Program-made: the position numbers and the translations under genes
Shown here: positions 18,564-27,924 of the stretch, one piece after another
How positions within the stretch are numbered: position 1 is the stretch's first letter
How the letters are laid out: every line of letters begins with the position of its first letter
Notes under the pieces: model-generated
What the model saw: the letters and a program-made list of their open reading frames with translations, nothing else
The model's database searches: none
Told to the model about the DNA's origin: nothing
Assembly (NCBI GenBank): GCA_018114805.1
Contig: CP073042.1
Location: forward strand, 5,501,501 to 5,565,500
Length of the DNA stretch: 64,000 bases
Source of the DNA: Candidatus Streptomyces philanthi
GTDB lineage: Bacteria; Actinomycetota; Actinomycetes; Streptomycetales; Streptomycetaceae
Reading direction: 5' to 3'

Positions 18564-21290
18564 GTGGCAGAGAAAGCATCGAAGACGACAGCGACACAGC
18601 CCTCCGGCGAGCCGGCCGAGCACCCCCGCCTGCTCCTGCTGGACGGGCATTCCCTGGCCTACCGGGCGTTCTTCGCCCTGCCCGCAGAGAACTTCAGTAC
18701 GACCACGGGCCAGACGACCAACGCCATCTACGGCTTCGCCTCGATGCTGGCGAACACCCTGCGTGACGAGCAGCCCACGCACCTGGCGGTCGTCTTCGAC
18801 GTCTCCCGCAAGACCTGGCGCTCCGAGGAGTTCCCGGAGTACAAGGCGACCCGCTCCAAGACCCCCGACGAGTTCAAGGGGCAGGTGGAGCTGATCGGCG
18901 AGATGCTGGACGCGATGAGCGTGCGCCGCTTCGCGGTCGAGGGCTTCGAGGCCGACGACGTGATCGCCACCCTGGCCACCAGGGCCGAGGCCGACGGCTT
19001 CCAGGTCTCGATCGTCACCGGCGACCGGGACTCCTTCCAGTTGGTCAGCGACCAGGTCACGGTGCTCTACCCCACCAAGGGCGTCTCCGAGCTGACGCGC
19101 TTCACCCCCGAGAAGGTGCAGGAGAAGTACGGGCTGTCGCCGCGGCAGTACCCGGACTTCGCGGCGCTGCGCGGCGACCCGTCGGACAACCTCCCCGGCA
19201 TCCCCGGCGTCGGCGAGAAGACTGCCGCCAAGTGGATCAACCAGTTCGGCTCCTTCGACGCGCTGGTCGAGCGGGCCGACGAGGTCAAGGGCAAGGCCGG
19301 GCAGAACTTCCGGGACCACCTGGAGTCCGTCAAGCTCAACCGCCGGCTGACCGAGATGGTCCGCGACGTGGAGCTGTCCTGCGGCCCGGCCGACCTGCTG
19401 CGGGTGCCGTACGACCGGCAGGCGCTGACGGTGATGCTGGACGCGCTGGAGTTCCGGCACCAGAACTTCCGCGAGCGGCTCCTGGCCGCCGACCCCGGCG
19501 CGGTCGAGGAGACCGTGGCCCCGGCGGGCGTGGCGGTGGACGGCGTGGCGCTGGGCGCCGGCGAGCTGGCGCCCTGGCTCGCCGAGCACGCCGGGGTGCC
19601 GCTCGGCGTGGCGACCGTGGATGCCTGGGCGCTCGGCAGCGGCAGCGTGAGCGAGATCGCGCTGGCGACCGCCGCCGGTCCCGCCGCCTGGTTCGACCCG
19701 GCCGAGCTCGACGCGGCGGACGAGCAGGCGTTCGCCGCCTGGATCGCCGACCCCGAGCGGCCCAAGGTCATGCACGACGCTAAGGGCGCGATGCGGGTCT
19801 TCGCCGAGCACGGCTGGACCATCGCCGGCGTGCGGATGGACACCGCGCTCGCCGCGTACCTGGTCAAGCCCGGGCGGCGGTCCTTCGCCTTGGACGCGCT
19901 GTCGGTCGAGTACCTGGGACGCGAGCTGGCCCCGGCGGCGGCCGACAGCGGACAGTTCGCCTTCGGCGCCGACGACCAGGCCGAGCAGGACGCGCTGATG
20001 ACGCAGGCGCGGGCCGTGGTGGACCTGAGCGAGGCGTTCGAGGGGCGGCTGACCGAGGTCGGCGCGGCCGGGTTGCTGCACGACGTCGAGCTGCCCACCT
20101 CCGAGCTGCTAGCCCGGCTGGAGCGGGCCGGGATCGCCGCCGACCGCGGCTGGCTGGAGTCGATGGAGCAGCAGTTCGCCGCCGCCGTGCAGCAGGCCGT
20201 GCGGGAGGCGCACGCCGCGGTGGGCCACGAGTTCAACCTCGGCTCGCCCAAGCAGCTCCAGGAGGTGCTGTTCGGCGAGTTGGGCCTGCCGAAGACGAAG
20301 AAGACCAAGACGGGCTACACGACGGACGCCGACGCCCTGGCCTGGCTCGCCGGCCAGACCGAGCACGAGCTGCCCGTCATCATGCTGCGCCACCGGGAGC
20401 AGGCCCGACTGCGCTCCACCGTCGAGGGCCTGATCAAGGCGATCGCCCCCGACGGCCGCATCCACACCACCTTCAACCAGACGGTGGCGGCCACCGGCCG
20501 CCTGTCCTCCACCGACCCGAACCTGCAGAACATCCCGGTGCGCACGGACGAGGGCCGCGCCATCCGCCGCGGCTTCGTCGTCGGCGAGGGGTACGAGTCG
20601 CTGATGACGGCCGACTACAGCCAGATCGAACTGCGCGTGATGGCCCACCTCTCCGAGGACGAGGGCCTCATCCAGGCGTTCACCTCCGGCGAGGACCTGC
20701 ACACCACGGTCGCCTCCCAGGTCTTCGGAGTCGCCAAGACCGAGGTCGACCCGGAGATGCGCCGCAAGATCAAGGCGATGTCGTACGGGCTGGCGTACGG
20801 GCTGTCCGCCTTCGGACTGTCCCAGCAGTTGACCATCGCGCCCGACGAGGCGCGCAAGTTGATGGACACCTTCTTCGAGCGGTTCGGCGGGGTGCGCGAC
20901 TACCTGCAGCGCGTGGTGGAGGAGGCGCGGGCCACCGGCTACACCCAGACCATGCTGGGCCGCCGCCGCTACCTGCCGGACCTCAACAGCGACAACCGGC
21001 AGCGCCGTGAGATGGCGGAGCGCATGGCGCTCAACGCCCCCATCCAGGGCACCGCGGCCGACATCGTTAAGATCGCCATGCTCCGCGTTGACCGCGCCCT
21101 GCGCGAGGCGCGGCTCACCTCGCGGATGCTGCTCCAGGTGCACGACGAAATCGTGCTGGAGATCGCGGCGGGGGAGCGGGAGCGCGTGGAGGAACTGGTG
21201 CTGCGCGAGATGCCCGGGGCAGTGGAACTCAGCGCCCCCCTCGACGTCTCGGTCGGCGCGGGCGGCGACTGGGAGTCGGCGGCGCACTGA
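18564..21290 (+). CDS. polA: DNA polymerase I
   Basis: GTG 18564 follows GGATCGGGG and starts VAEKASKTTATQ; the frame is open 180 codons further upstream but without conservation. The 908 residues hold a 5' nuclease domain (about 20-310: LLLDGHSLAYRAFF, EGFEADDVIATLA, VTGDRDSFQLV, GIPGVGEKTA), a middle domain related to the 3'-5' exonuclease but seemingly without its acidic triad, and the polymerase domain: motif A DYSQIELRVMAHLSED, motif B RRKIKAMSYGLAYGLSAFG, motif C QVHDEIVLE. It fills gaps in excision repair and removes RNA primers. No lesion over 2.7 kb. It is divergent from the YdeP-like gene with 280 bp between them. It acts with UvrABC, also intact here. Confidence 0.96.
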   Translation: MAEKASKTTATQPSGEPAEHPRLLLLDGHSLAYRAFFALPAENFSTTTGQTTNAIYGFASMLANTLRDEQPTHLAVVFDVSRKTWRSEEFPEYKATRSKTPDEFKGQVELIGEMLDAMSVRRFAVEGFEADDVIATLATRAEADGFQVSIVTGDRDSFQLVSDQVTVLYPTKGVSELTRFTPEKVQEKYGLSPRQYPDFAALRGDPSDNLPGIPGVGEKTAAKWINQFGSFDALVERADEVKGKAGQNFRDHLESVKLNRRLTEMVRDVELSCGPADLLRVPYDRQALTVMLDALEFRHQNFRERLLAADPGAVEETVAPAGVAVDGVALGAGELAPWLAEHAGVPLGVATVDAWALGSGSVSEIALATAAGPAAWFDPAELDAADEQAFAAWIADPERPKVMHDAKGAMRVFAEHGWTIAGVRMDTALAAYLVKPGRRSFALDALSVEYLGRELAPAAADSGQFAFGADDQAEQDALMTQARAVVDLSEAFEGRLTEVGAAGLLHDVELPTSELLARLERAGIAADRGWLESMEQQFAAAVQQAVREAHAAVGHEFNLGSPKQLQEVLFGELGLPKTKKTKTGYTTDADALAWLAGQTEHELPVIMLRHREQARLRSTVEGLIKAIAPDGRIHTTFNQTVAATGRLSSTDPNLQNIPVRTDEGRAIRRGFVVGEGYESLMTADYSQIELRVMAHLSEDEGLIQAFTSGEDLHTTVASQVFGVAKTEVDPEMRRKIKAMSYGLAYGLSAFGLSQQLTIAPDEARKLMDTFFERFGGVRDYLQRVVEEARATGYTQTMLGRRRYLPDLNSDNRQRREMAERMALNAPIQGTAADIVKIAMLRVDRALREARLTSRMLLQVHDEIVLEIAAGERERVEELVLREMPGAVELSAPLDVSVGAGGDWESAAH

Positions 21291-21710
21291 GCCCCGTTGC
21301 GGGGGCCGGCCAGGGAGCGGGGCCCCCGCGCGTCCGCCCGCGCAGCCGCGGAGGGCCGAACGAGCAGCGGCCGGGGACGAAGGAGCAACGGCCGGCGCCG
21401 GCAAGGGCAGCGCGCCGGGTGGTTCGCCACTCCGGTGGCCGCCCGCCCCCGCCCAGCCGCCGCTCGGACCGTTTCAGTCGGCGGAACTCCCGGTAAACAT
21501 CGTCCTACGTGGGAACGTTCGGCCGGCGGGCGGCGTCCTCGTCAGCGACGGAACTCCGCGAGAACACCTCGATGGCCACGGCCACAGCCCCCTGTGTACC
21601 CGTTCAAAAAGGAACATTGTGTGTCAGTAGATGCGGACCACAAGTTGCCGTAGGGTCACGAGCGTTGTCGCGCGGGGGAGCGCGGTACGGTCGATCGGGA
21701 GGGATGGACG
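21291..21710. other. Intergenic region polA to lytic transglycosylase
   Basis: No gene in 420 bp. The last 100 bp are AT-richer (TTCAAAAAGGAACATTGTG near 21603) and presumably contain the promoter of the next gene, but no well-spaced boxes stand out. I found no convincing c-di-AMP riboswitch. Confidence 0.45.
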
Positions 21711-23505
21711 ATGGCAGCGCACATCAGTCGGCGGCTGCGCAAGGGGGCGGCGACGACTGCGCTGGCAGCGGTCGCGATGGCCGCGCTGACCGCCTCTCAG
21801 GCCCCGGGGTTCGCGGGCGAGCACTCGGAGAATACCAGAGACCGGGACAGAGACGTCGCGGGCGAGGCGCCCTCGAGCGCGGACGACGCGATCAGCGGCG
21901 ACTCCTCGTACCACACCGACCTCCCGCCGCTGCGCAGCCCGAAGCACCCCACCCGGCCGGGCGACCGGCCGAGCGGCGCCAACGAGCCCACTGGGGTGGG
22001 CGGCGCCGACTCCGGCATCCCGGCCACCGTGCTCGACGCGTACCGGAAGGCGGAGTCCTCCGTCGCGGTGAGCCGCGCCCAGTGCCAGCTCCCGTGGCAG
22101 TTGCTCGCCGCCATCGGCCGCGTCGAATCGGGCCAGGCCCGCGGCGGCGCCGTGGACCGCGAGGGCACCACCTACAGCCCGATCCTCGGCCCGGTCCTCG
22201 ACGGCAACGGCTTCGCGCGGATCACCGACACGGACGGTGGCGCGTACGACGGCGACACCACGCACGACCGGGCCGTGGGGCCGATGCAGTTCATCCCGTC
22301 CACCTGGGCCACCTGGCGCCAGGACGGCAACGGGGACGGCGTGCGCAACCCCAACAACATCTACGATGCGGCCCTGGCGGCCGCCCACTACCTGTGCGCC
22401 AACGACCGCGACCTGTCGGTCAAGGCCGATCTGGACAAGGCGATCCTCGGCTACAACCGATCACAGGAGTACCTGCGGACGGTCCTGTCCTGGCTCGAGT
22501 ACTACCGGTCCGGCACGCACGAGGTGCCGGACGGCACCGGCGCGCTGCCCGCGGACGACGGTCCCGGCACCCGCGGTGACCAGCGCCCCGACGACAACGG
22601 CGACCCCGCCCGCAAGCCGGGTGGGCACAAGGGCCACAGCGCGGACAAGGGCGGCAAGGAGCAGGCGCAGCGCCCCGGCGGCACCGAGCGGCCCGACAAG
22701 CCGCAACGGCCCGAGCCCCCGCACAAGCCGGGCCAGCCGAACAAGCCCACGCCGCCGCCGACGCCCCCGACCAAGCCGACGCCGCCGACGACGCCCCCGC
22801 CGACCACCTCGCCCGCGCCCAAGCTCGAGAAGTCCCTGACGCGGGTCGGCGCTCAGGAGTTCACGGCCACCGAGGGCACGTCCTTCGACGCGTCGCCCGA
22901 GGTCCGGGTGGTCGACGGCAAGGGCAAGCCGCTCCCCGCGGTGCGCGTGCGGTACGAGATACACGGCGAGACCGAGGCCCGCTTCTACGGCCTGACGGAC
23001 CAGGTCACGGTCTTCTCCCGGTTGGACGGCACGGCGAAGGCCCCCAAGATCATGGCCGGCAAGAAGGTCGGCACGTTTACCGTGCGGGCCACGCTGGTGG
23101 ACGGGCCCAAGGGCGCGGTCGACTTCACCGGGACCGTAACGCCCCGCCCCGCGCCCACACCGACCGCCGACGCGGACCGACACGCTGCCGCTCACCGCGA
23201 AGCCGGACGCCTCGTTCGTCGAGCCGATCACGATGCGGGCCACCCACCTGGGGAAGCCGGCCGCGGACGTGAAGTTCACCGCGACCATGATCACCTCGGC
23301 CACTGAGGCCGCCCCGAACGACAAGGGCCCCTACTTCAAGGACGCCCAGGGCAAGCCCGTACGCACGCTCGACGGCCTGAAGACGGACGCCAAGGGACAG
23401 CTCGTCCTGCCGCGGGTGTTCACCGACGGCACCCCGGGCACCTTCCTGCTCCGCCTCACCACCGCCGACGGCGCCGCCTTCACGCTCACACTGAAGGTCG
23501 CCTGA
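21711..23505 (+). pseudogene. Secreted lytic transglycosylase with Pro-rich linker, frameshifted
   Basis: ATG 21711 follows a GGGAGGG stretch. A signal peptide (about 1-36, AATTALAAVAMAALTASQAPG) leads to a transglycosylase-like domain with the catalytic Glu in IGRVESGQARGG and the GPMQFIPSTWATW motif. This group cuts peptidoglycan glycan strands between MurNAc and GlcNAc. A Lys/Pro/Thr-rich linker (about 280-375) joins it to an Ig-like wall-associated domain (VGAQEFTATEGTSF). Near 23150-23175 the frame is lost and the last about 110 residues continue one frame on (PLTAKPDASFVEPITMRATH, ending LKVA at 23505). Length 3n+1 suits one inserted base. The catalytic domain is intact, so some activity could persist; only the C-terminal domain is scrambled. 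Confidence 0.8.
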
Positions 23506-23520
23506 GCCAGCTCCACACCG

Positions 23521-23551
23521 GGCGCCGACGGGAAACCCTCCCGCCGGCGCC
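23521..23551. terminator. Bidirectional terminator hairpin
   Basis: GGCGCCG-A-CGGGA (23521-23533) pairs with TCCCG-C-CGGCGCC (23539-23551) around a short AACCC loop, between the convergent transglycosylase and hrpB genes. Confidence 0.6.
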
Positions 23552-23660
23552 CGACCCGTCTCGGCCCGACCGCCCCTCGCCGCGGCGAGCCCGAGGACCC
23601 ACGGCGCCCTGCCGGCCCGGGGCGCCACCCCCGCCCTCGCGGAGCCCCGCCCCGCCCCCG

Positions 23661-26412
23661 CTAACCCCGTCGTGCGCGCGCCGCGGTGTGCCGGGTGGGT
23701 TCGGCCGCCGTCGGATCCTCCGGCCAGGGGTGCTTCGGGTACCGACCGCGCAACTCGGCCCGTACGGACCGATAGCCCTCGCGCCAGAACGACGCCAGGT
23801 CGGCCGTGACCGCGGCCGGGCGGCCGGCCGGCGACAGGAGGTGGACGACGACGGGCACCCGCCCGCCGGCGATCCGGGGCGTCTCCTGCCAGCCGAACAA
23901 CTCCTGGAGCTTCACCGCGAGCACCGGCTGCTCCTGCGCGTAGTCCACCCGTATCCGCGAACCGCTCGGTACCTCGATCCGCTCCGGCACCAACCCGGCG
24001 AACCGCGCCGCGTCCCCCGTGGCCCACGGCAACAGCCGGCTCAACGCCTGCCCCGCGTCCACCCGCCCCAGGTCAGCCCGGCCACGGGCGCGATCGAGCA
24101 CGCCGGCCAGCCACTCGTTGGCCCGGTCGAGCAACGCCGCGTCGCTCACGTCGGGCCACGGCTCGCCCAGCACCCGGTGCGCGAAGGCCATCCGCTGCCG
24201 GAGCGAGCGGGCATCGGCCGACCAGCGCAGCAGCCCGAGTCCTTCGTCGAGCAGCCCCGCCCGCACCCGCTCCGGATCGGGCACTGCGAGCGGCCTGCTC
24301 CGCAACTCGATACGGCCCAGCCGCTCGACCCGTCGGGCCACCAGGTCGCCGCGGTCGACGGACCAGCCGACCTCGTCGGCGGTGGTGTGGAGCGTAGCTG
24401 CCGCCGTCCGCGCCGTCTCCTTGTCGATCACCGCGGCGAGCCGCACCCGCGCCGACGCGGCGGCGACCGGCCGGTCGGCCACCGCGACGGCCAGCCACTC
24501 CGCCTCCCGCAACCCGGACCCGGTCGCCAACTCCGCACCCGTGCCCGAGGCCATCAACAGCGCGCCGCCGCCACGCGCCCGGGCCACCCGCTCGGGGAAG
24601 GCCAACGCGGCGACCAGCCCGGCCACCGCGTCGTCGGAACCCGCCCCCTGCCCGGTGCCACCCCACGGCGTGCCCCCCTCCGCACCGTCGTCTCCCGCAC
24701 CGTCGCCCCGCACGTCGCGCAAGGCCCCCACGAGCCGGCGGGCCTCCGCACGCCAGCGCCCGGCGTTAGGCATCGCCACCGCGCCGCGCGGCGCGCAGAG
24801 CGACGCCCAGATCGTCCCCGTACTCCCGCCTCGCTCAACAGGGCCACCACCTCGGCCGCCGGGCGCGGACTCACCTCGCGCGCGCCGTCGAAGAGCGCCC
24901 GCGCCAGTCGGGGGTGCAGCCCCAGCCGCGCCATGCGTGCCCCGCGCTCCGTCACTCGGCCCGCGTCGTCGGTGGCGCCGATCGCCGCCAGCACCTCCCG
25001 GGCGGCGGCCATGGCACCGCCCGGCGGCGGGTCGAGCAGCGCGAGGCCCGAGGCGTCGGGGTCGCCCCAACACGCGCAGTGCAGGGCGAACGACGCCAGG
25101 TCGGCCACCGCGATCTCCGGCGCCGGCCAGCGAGGCAACCGCGCGTCGTCCGCCTCTGACCAGCAGCGGTACACCACACCCGGCGCCTCGCGCCCCGCCC
25201 GCTGTCGCGCCGCGGCCCTGGACGCCTGCACGGTCGTGAGCGCGCCGAGCCCCCGCGCCGCGCGTGGTCGGTGCGCGGCTCCCGGGCCAGCCCCGCGTCC
25301 ACCACCACCCGCACCCCCGGAACCGTCAGCCTCGACTCGGCGACCGAGATGGCCAGGACCACCCGGCGCCGGCCGGTGCCGCCCGCCAACACCGCGTCCT
25401 GCACCGCCGCCGGCGCCCGCCCGTGCACCTGCAGGACCTCGGCGCCCAGCCGCTCCTCGTCCCCGAGCCGCCCGGCCACCCGGCTGATCTCCCCGACTCC
25501 CGGCAGGAAGCAGAGCACGTCACCGTCCCGCTCCCGCAGGGCGCGCCGCACCACGGCCGCGACGTGCTCCGGGAGCACCGGATCGACCCGCATGCCGTGC
25601 GCCGGCCGCACGGCCCGCTCCGGCGGCGCCCATACCACGTCCACGGGATGGGCCGTGCCGTGCGCGGTGACGACGGGCGCGCCGGCGCTCCCCACGCCGC
25701 GAACCCCGTCGACCGCGCCCGGCGCCGCACCCTCCGGGCCGCTCGCCGGGCCCCCGCCCGCCCCGGCGCCTCCCCTTGCGGCAGACGGGACGGCGAATCC
25801 GTCATCGGCCGCCCCCGGAACGCCACCGGTCGGCGCGTCGCCCGCCGGCGAGGTCGAGCCGGCACCGGCCCCGCCGAGCAGGGGGCGGACCAGCCCTCCG
25901 CGTCCGTCGTCGCCGAGGCCGCCACCAGCCACAACTCGGGCCGCGGCGTGGCCCGCACGTCGAGCAGGAACGCGGCGGCGGTGTCCGCGTCCAGATGCCG
26001 CTCGTGGCACTCGTCCAGCATCACGACGGCCACACCGGCCAGCTCCTGATCGCGTTGCAGTCTTTGCAGAAGCACCCCGGTGGTCACCACCTCGACCACG
26101 GTCCGCCGCCCGACCCGCCGCTCACCACGCACCGTGAAGCCGACCCGCTCGCCGACCTCCTCGCCCAACAGCCAGGCCATCCCGCGCGCCGCCGCCCGAG
26201 CCACGATCCGCCGTGGCTCGGCCACCACCACCCGCCGCACCGGACCACCGGCGTGCAGCAGTCCGGCCAGGGCGAGCGGGACCAGCGTCGTCTTCCCCGT
26301 GCCGGGCGGTGCGCACAGCACGGCGGGTCCCGTGCGCCTCCAGGGCGTCCCACAGCGCGGGCACGGCGCTTCGGCCGGGCAGGTGGTCGAGCACGTCAGT
26401 ATGGATCGTCAC
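23661..26412 (-). pseudogene. hrpB: HrpB-type DEAH ATP-dependent helicase, at least five frameshifts
   Basis: GTG 26412 (VTIHTDVLDHLPGRSAVPAL) follows AGGATAGG. In order: Walker A APPGTGKTT, VVVAEPRRIVARAAARG, DEAH-type box as MLDECHERHLD, SAT motif VAASATTDAEGW, CFLPGVGEISRVA, then the helicase C-terminal motif VVLAISVAESRLTVPG and an HrpB C-terminal domain to 23661. The frame changes near 26328, 25883, 25255, 24829 and 24766; each is explained by a single base, several in G/C runs. A 40-residue Gly/Ala-rich insert follows motif III. HrpB is a non-essential helicase of unclear role in most bacteria, linked to RNA processing. Five independent lesions make this a clear pseudogene if the sequence is right. 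The methyltransferase gene lies 150 bp upstream on the same strand. Confidence 0.88.
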
Positions 26413-26559
26413 GCGTCCTATCCTCGCAGCGACCACTGCACACCGCCACGGCGTGGCCGCCCGCTCGCCACCGGGGCCCGGGGCCGCGCCAGCCGTGGCC
26501 CGCTCAGCCAGTCGGCCGACCCGGGCGACGACCCGCGCGACGCGCCCGAGCCAGACGGT

Positions 26560-27527
26560 TCAGTCCCGCTCGCACACAAAGATCGCCGTGCCGGGGATGA
26601 GCTGGCCGCGCAGCGGGGACCAGCCGCCCCACTCCTGCGTGTTCCAGCGCGGCCACTCGGGCTCGACGAGGTCCACGAGCCGGAAACCGCCGCTGACCAC
26701 GTCCCTGACCCGGTCGCCGAGCGTCCGGTGGTGCTCGACGTAGACGGCGCGGCCGGCCGCGTCCTGCTCGACGTAGGGCGTGCGGTCGAAGTAGGAGGCC
26801 GCCACCGAGAGCCCCTCCGGGCTGGCTCGTCGGGAAAGGCCCAGCGGATCGGGTGCGTCACCGAGAACACCCAGCGCCCGCCGGGCCGCACCTCGCGCAT
26901 CACCCGCACCGGGTCGGCCACGAACGGGACCGCCCCGTACGCCGAACACGCCAGGTCGAAGCTGCCGTCGGCGAAGGGCAGCGACCCCGCCTCGGCCTGC
27001 ACCAGCGGCACCGACGCGGCCGGCGAGGCCCCGTCCGCGATCCGCAGGGCGTTCTGGAGCTGGCGGTGCGAGAGGTCGAGCGCGACCGGCCGCGCGCCCC
27101 GCGCCGCGAGCCAACGCGAACACTGAGCGGCCCCGGCCCCGATCTCCAGCACCCTGCGTCCCCTGAGCCCGGCGACCGGACCGAGCAGCCCGGCCTGCTC
27201 CTCGTCCAGGCCCTCCGGGCCCCAGACGAACCGGTCGTCGCTGAGGAAAGCGCCGTGCTCGTCCTGGTACTCGTCCGCGTTGCGGTCCCACCAGCCCCGA
27301 CTGGCCCGGTTGCTCTCGTGGTCCCCGGCGCGGCGTCGGGTAGCGGTGACGTCGTCCTCGTCCGCGCTCTCTCGCGCGGCGGCCAGCGCCTCGTCCACGG
27401 CGTCCCGCGCGACGCCTGGCCCGGTCCCCGCGCCGGGGCGTGGGGAGGCGCGTGACGGGCCCGGTGGGCCGCTTTCGGGCGCTGTGGAGGCGTCGGGCGC
27501 GTCGGTCGGCCGGCGGTCTTGGCTCAT
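26560..27527 (-). pseudogene. Class I SAM-dependent methyltransferase, frameshifted
   Basis: ATG 27527 (MSQDRRPTDAP) is the first start that leaves out an upstream tandem duplication. After a 75-residue acidic leader, WWDRNADEYQDEHG and the SAM motif I VLEIGAGAAQCSRWLA appear, then LDLSHRQLQNA, GSLPFADGSFDLACSAYGAV and REVRPGGRWVFSVTHP, typical of the methyltransferase 11/25 families. After FPDEP near 26825 the frame shifts by one base and continues SPEGLSVAASYFDRTPYVE to FVCERD at 26560. Length 3n+2 suits one lost base. The SAM fold precedes the break, but the substrate-side lobe is lost. The substrate is unknown. A 26-bp tandem duplication spans the start region. Weak SD. Confidence 0.8.
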
Positions 27528-27577
27528 CGTCGGTGTCGTCGTACTCTCTGAATCGTCGGTGTCGTCGTACTCTCTGA
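27526..27577. repeat. 26-bp tandem duplication over methyltransferase start
   Basis: Two identical 26-bp units (27526-27551 and 27552-27577, beginning ATCGTCGGTGTCGTCG) are followed by a third partial ATCG. The first unit overlaps the methyltransferase ATG. The duplication shifts whatever promoter or SD lay there by 26 bp. Confidence 0.8.
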
Positions 27578-27681
27578 ATCGACCTGTGGCCGCGAACACC
27601 GTGAGTGACCCCCGATGGCGGCCCGGACCACACGCGCGCCGGGCAACTGGCGTTTCGCCTTCCACGTGCGCTCTTCGCGCA

Positions 27682-27710
27682 TTGACCCTGCCCGGCTGCC
27701 CCCGTATACT
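27682..27710 (+). promoter_or_regulatory. Near-consensus HrdB promoter of rpsA
   Basis: TTGACC (27682-27687) and TATACT (27705-27710) are spaced 17 bp, the best sigma70-type promoter in the window. Transcription would start near 27717, giving a leader of about 208 nt before the rpsA ATG. Confidence 0.8.
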
Positions 27711-27716
27711 ACAAGT

Positions 27717-27924
27717 AGCGTTGCGAGCCTGCGTACCTCAGACGGAGCAGGTTGCGCTTGCATCTGTTGTATGTCCCCTCGGTTGTCGAGGCGGTTGCGG
27801 CTTTCCCCTCGGGGCGGACCGCGAAGCTCGCGCCTCCAAGGCTGGCCGACTTCGGCAGTGCGATACGGGCTCCCGGCGTAGCAGTACCTACCACTTCAAT
27901 GTCCGTACCGGAGCCCTTTCCCAC
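27717..27924 (+). other. Long rpsA 5' leader
   Basis: About 208 nt of untranslated leader are predicted, AT-richer than its surroundings and with several T- and G-rich segments. Such length in a ribosomal protein mRNA suggests autoregulation by S1, but no specific structure could be verified by eye. Confidence 0.4.

Noticed and set aside
21480..21710. c-di-AMP riboswitch ahead of the lytic transglycosylase
   Set aside because: Such riboswitches precede cell-wall hydrolases in Streptomyces, but I could not find the conserved motif or pairing here.
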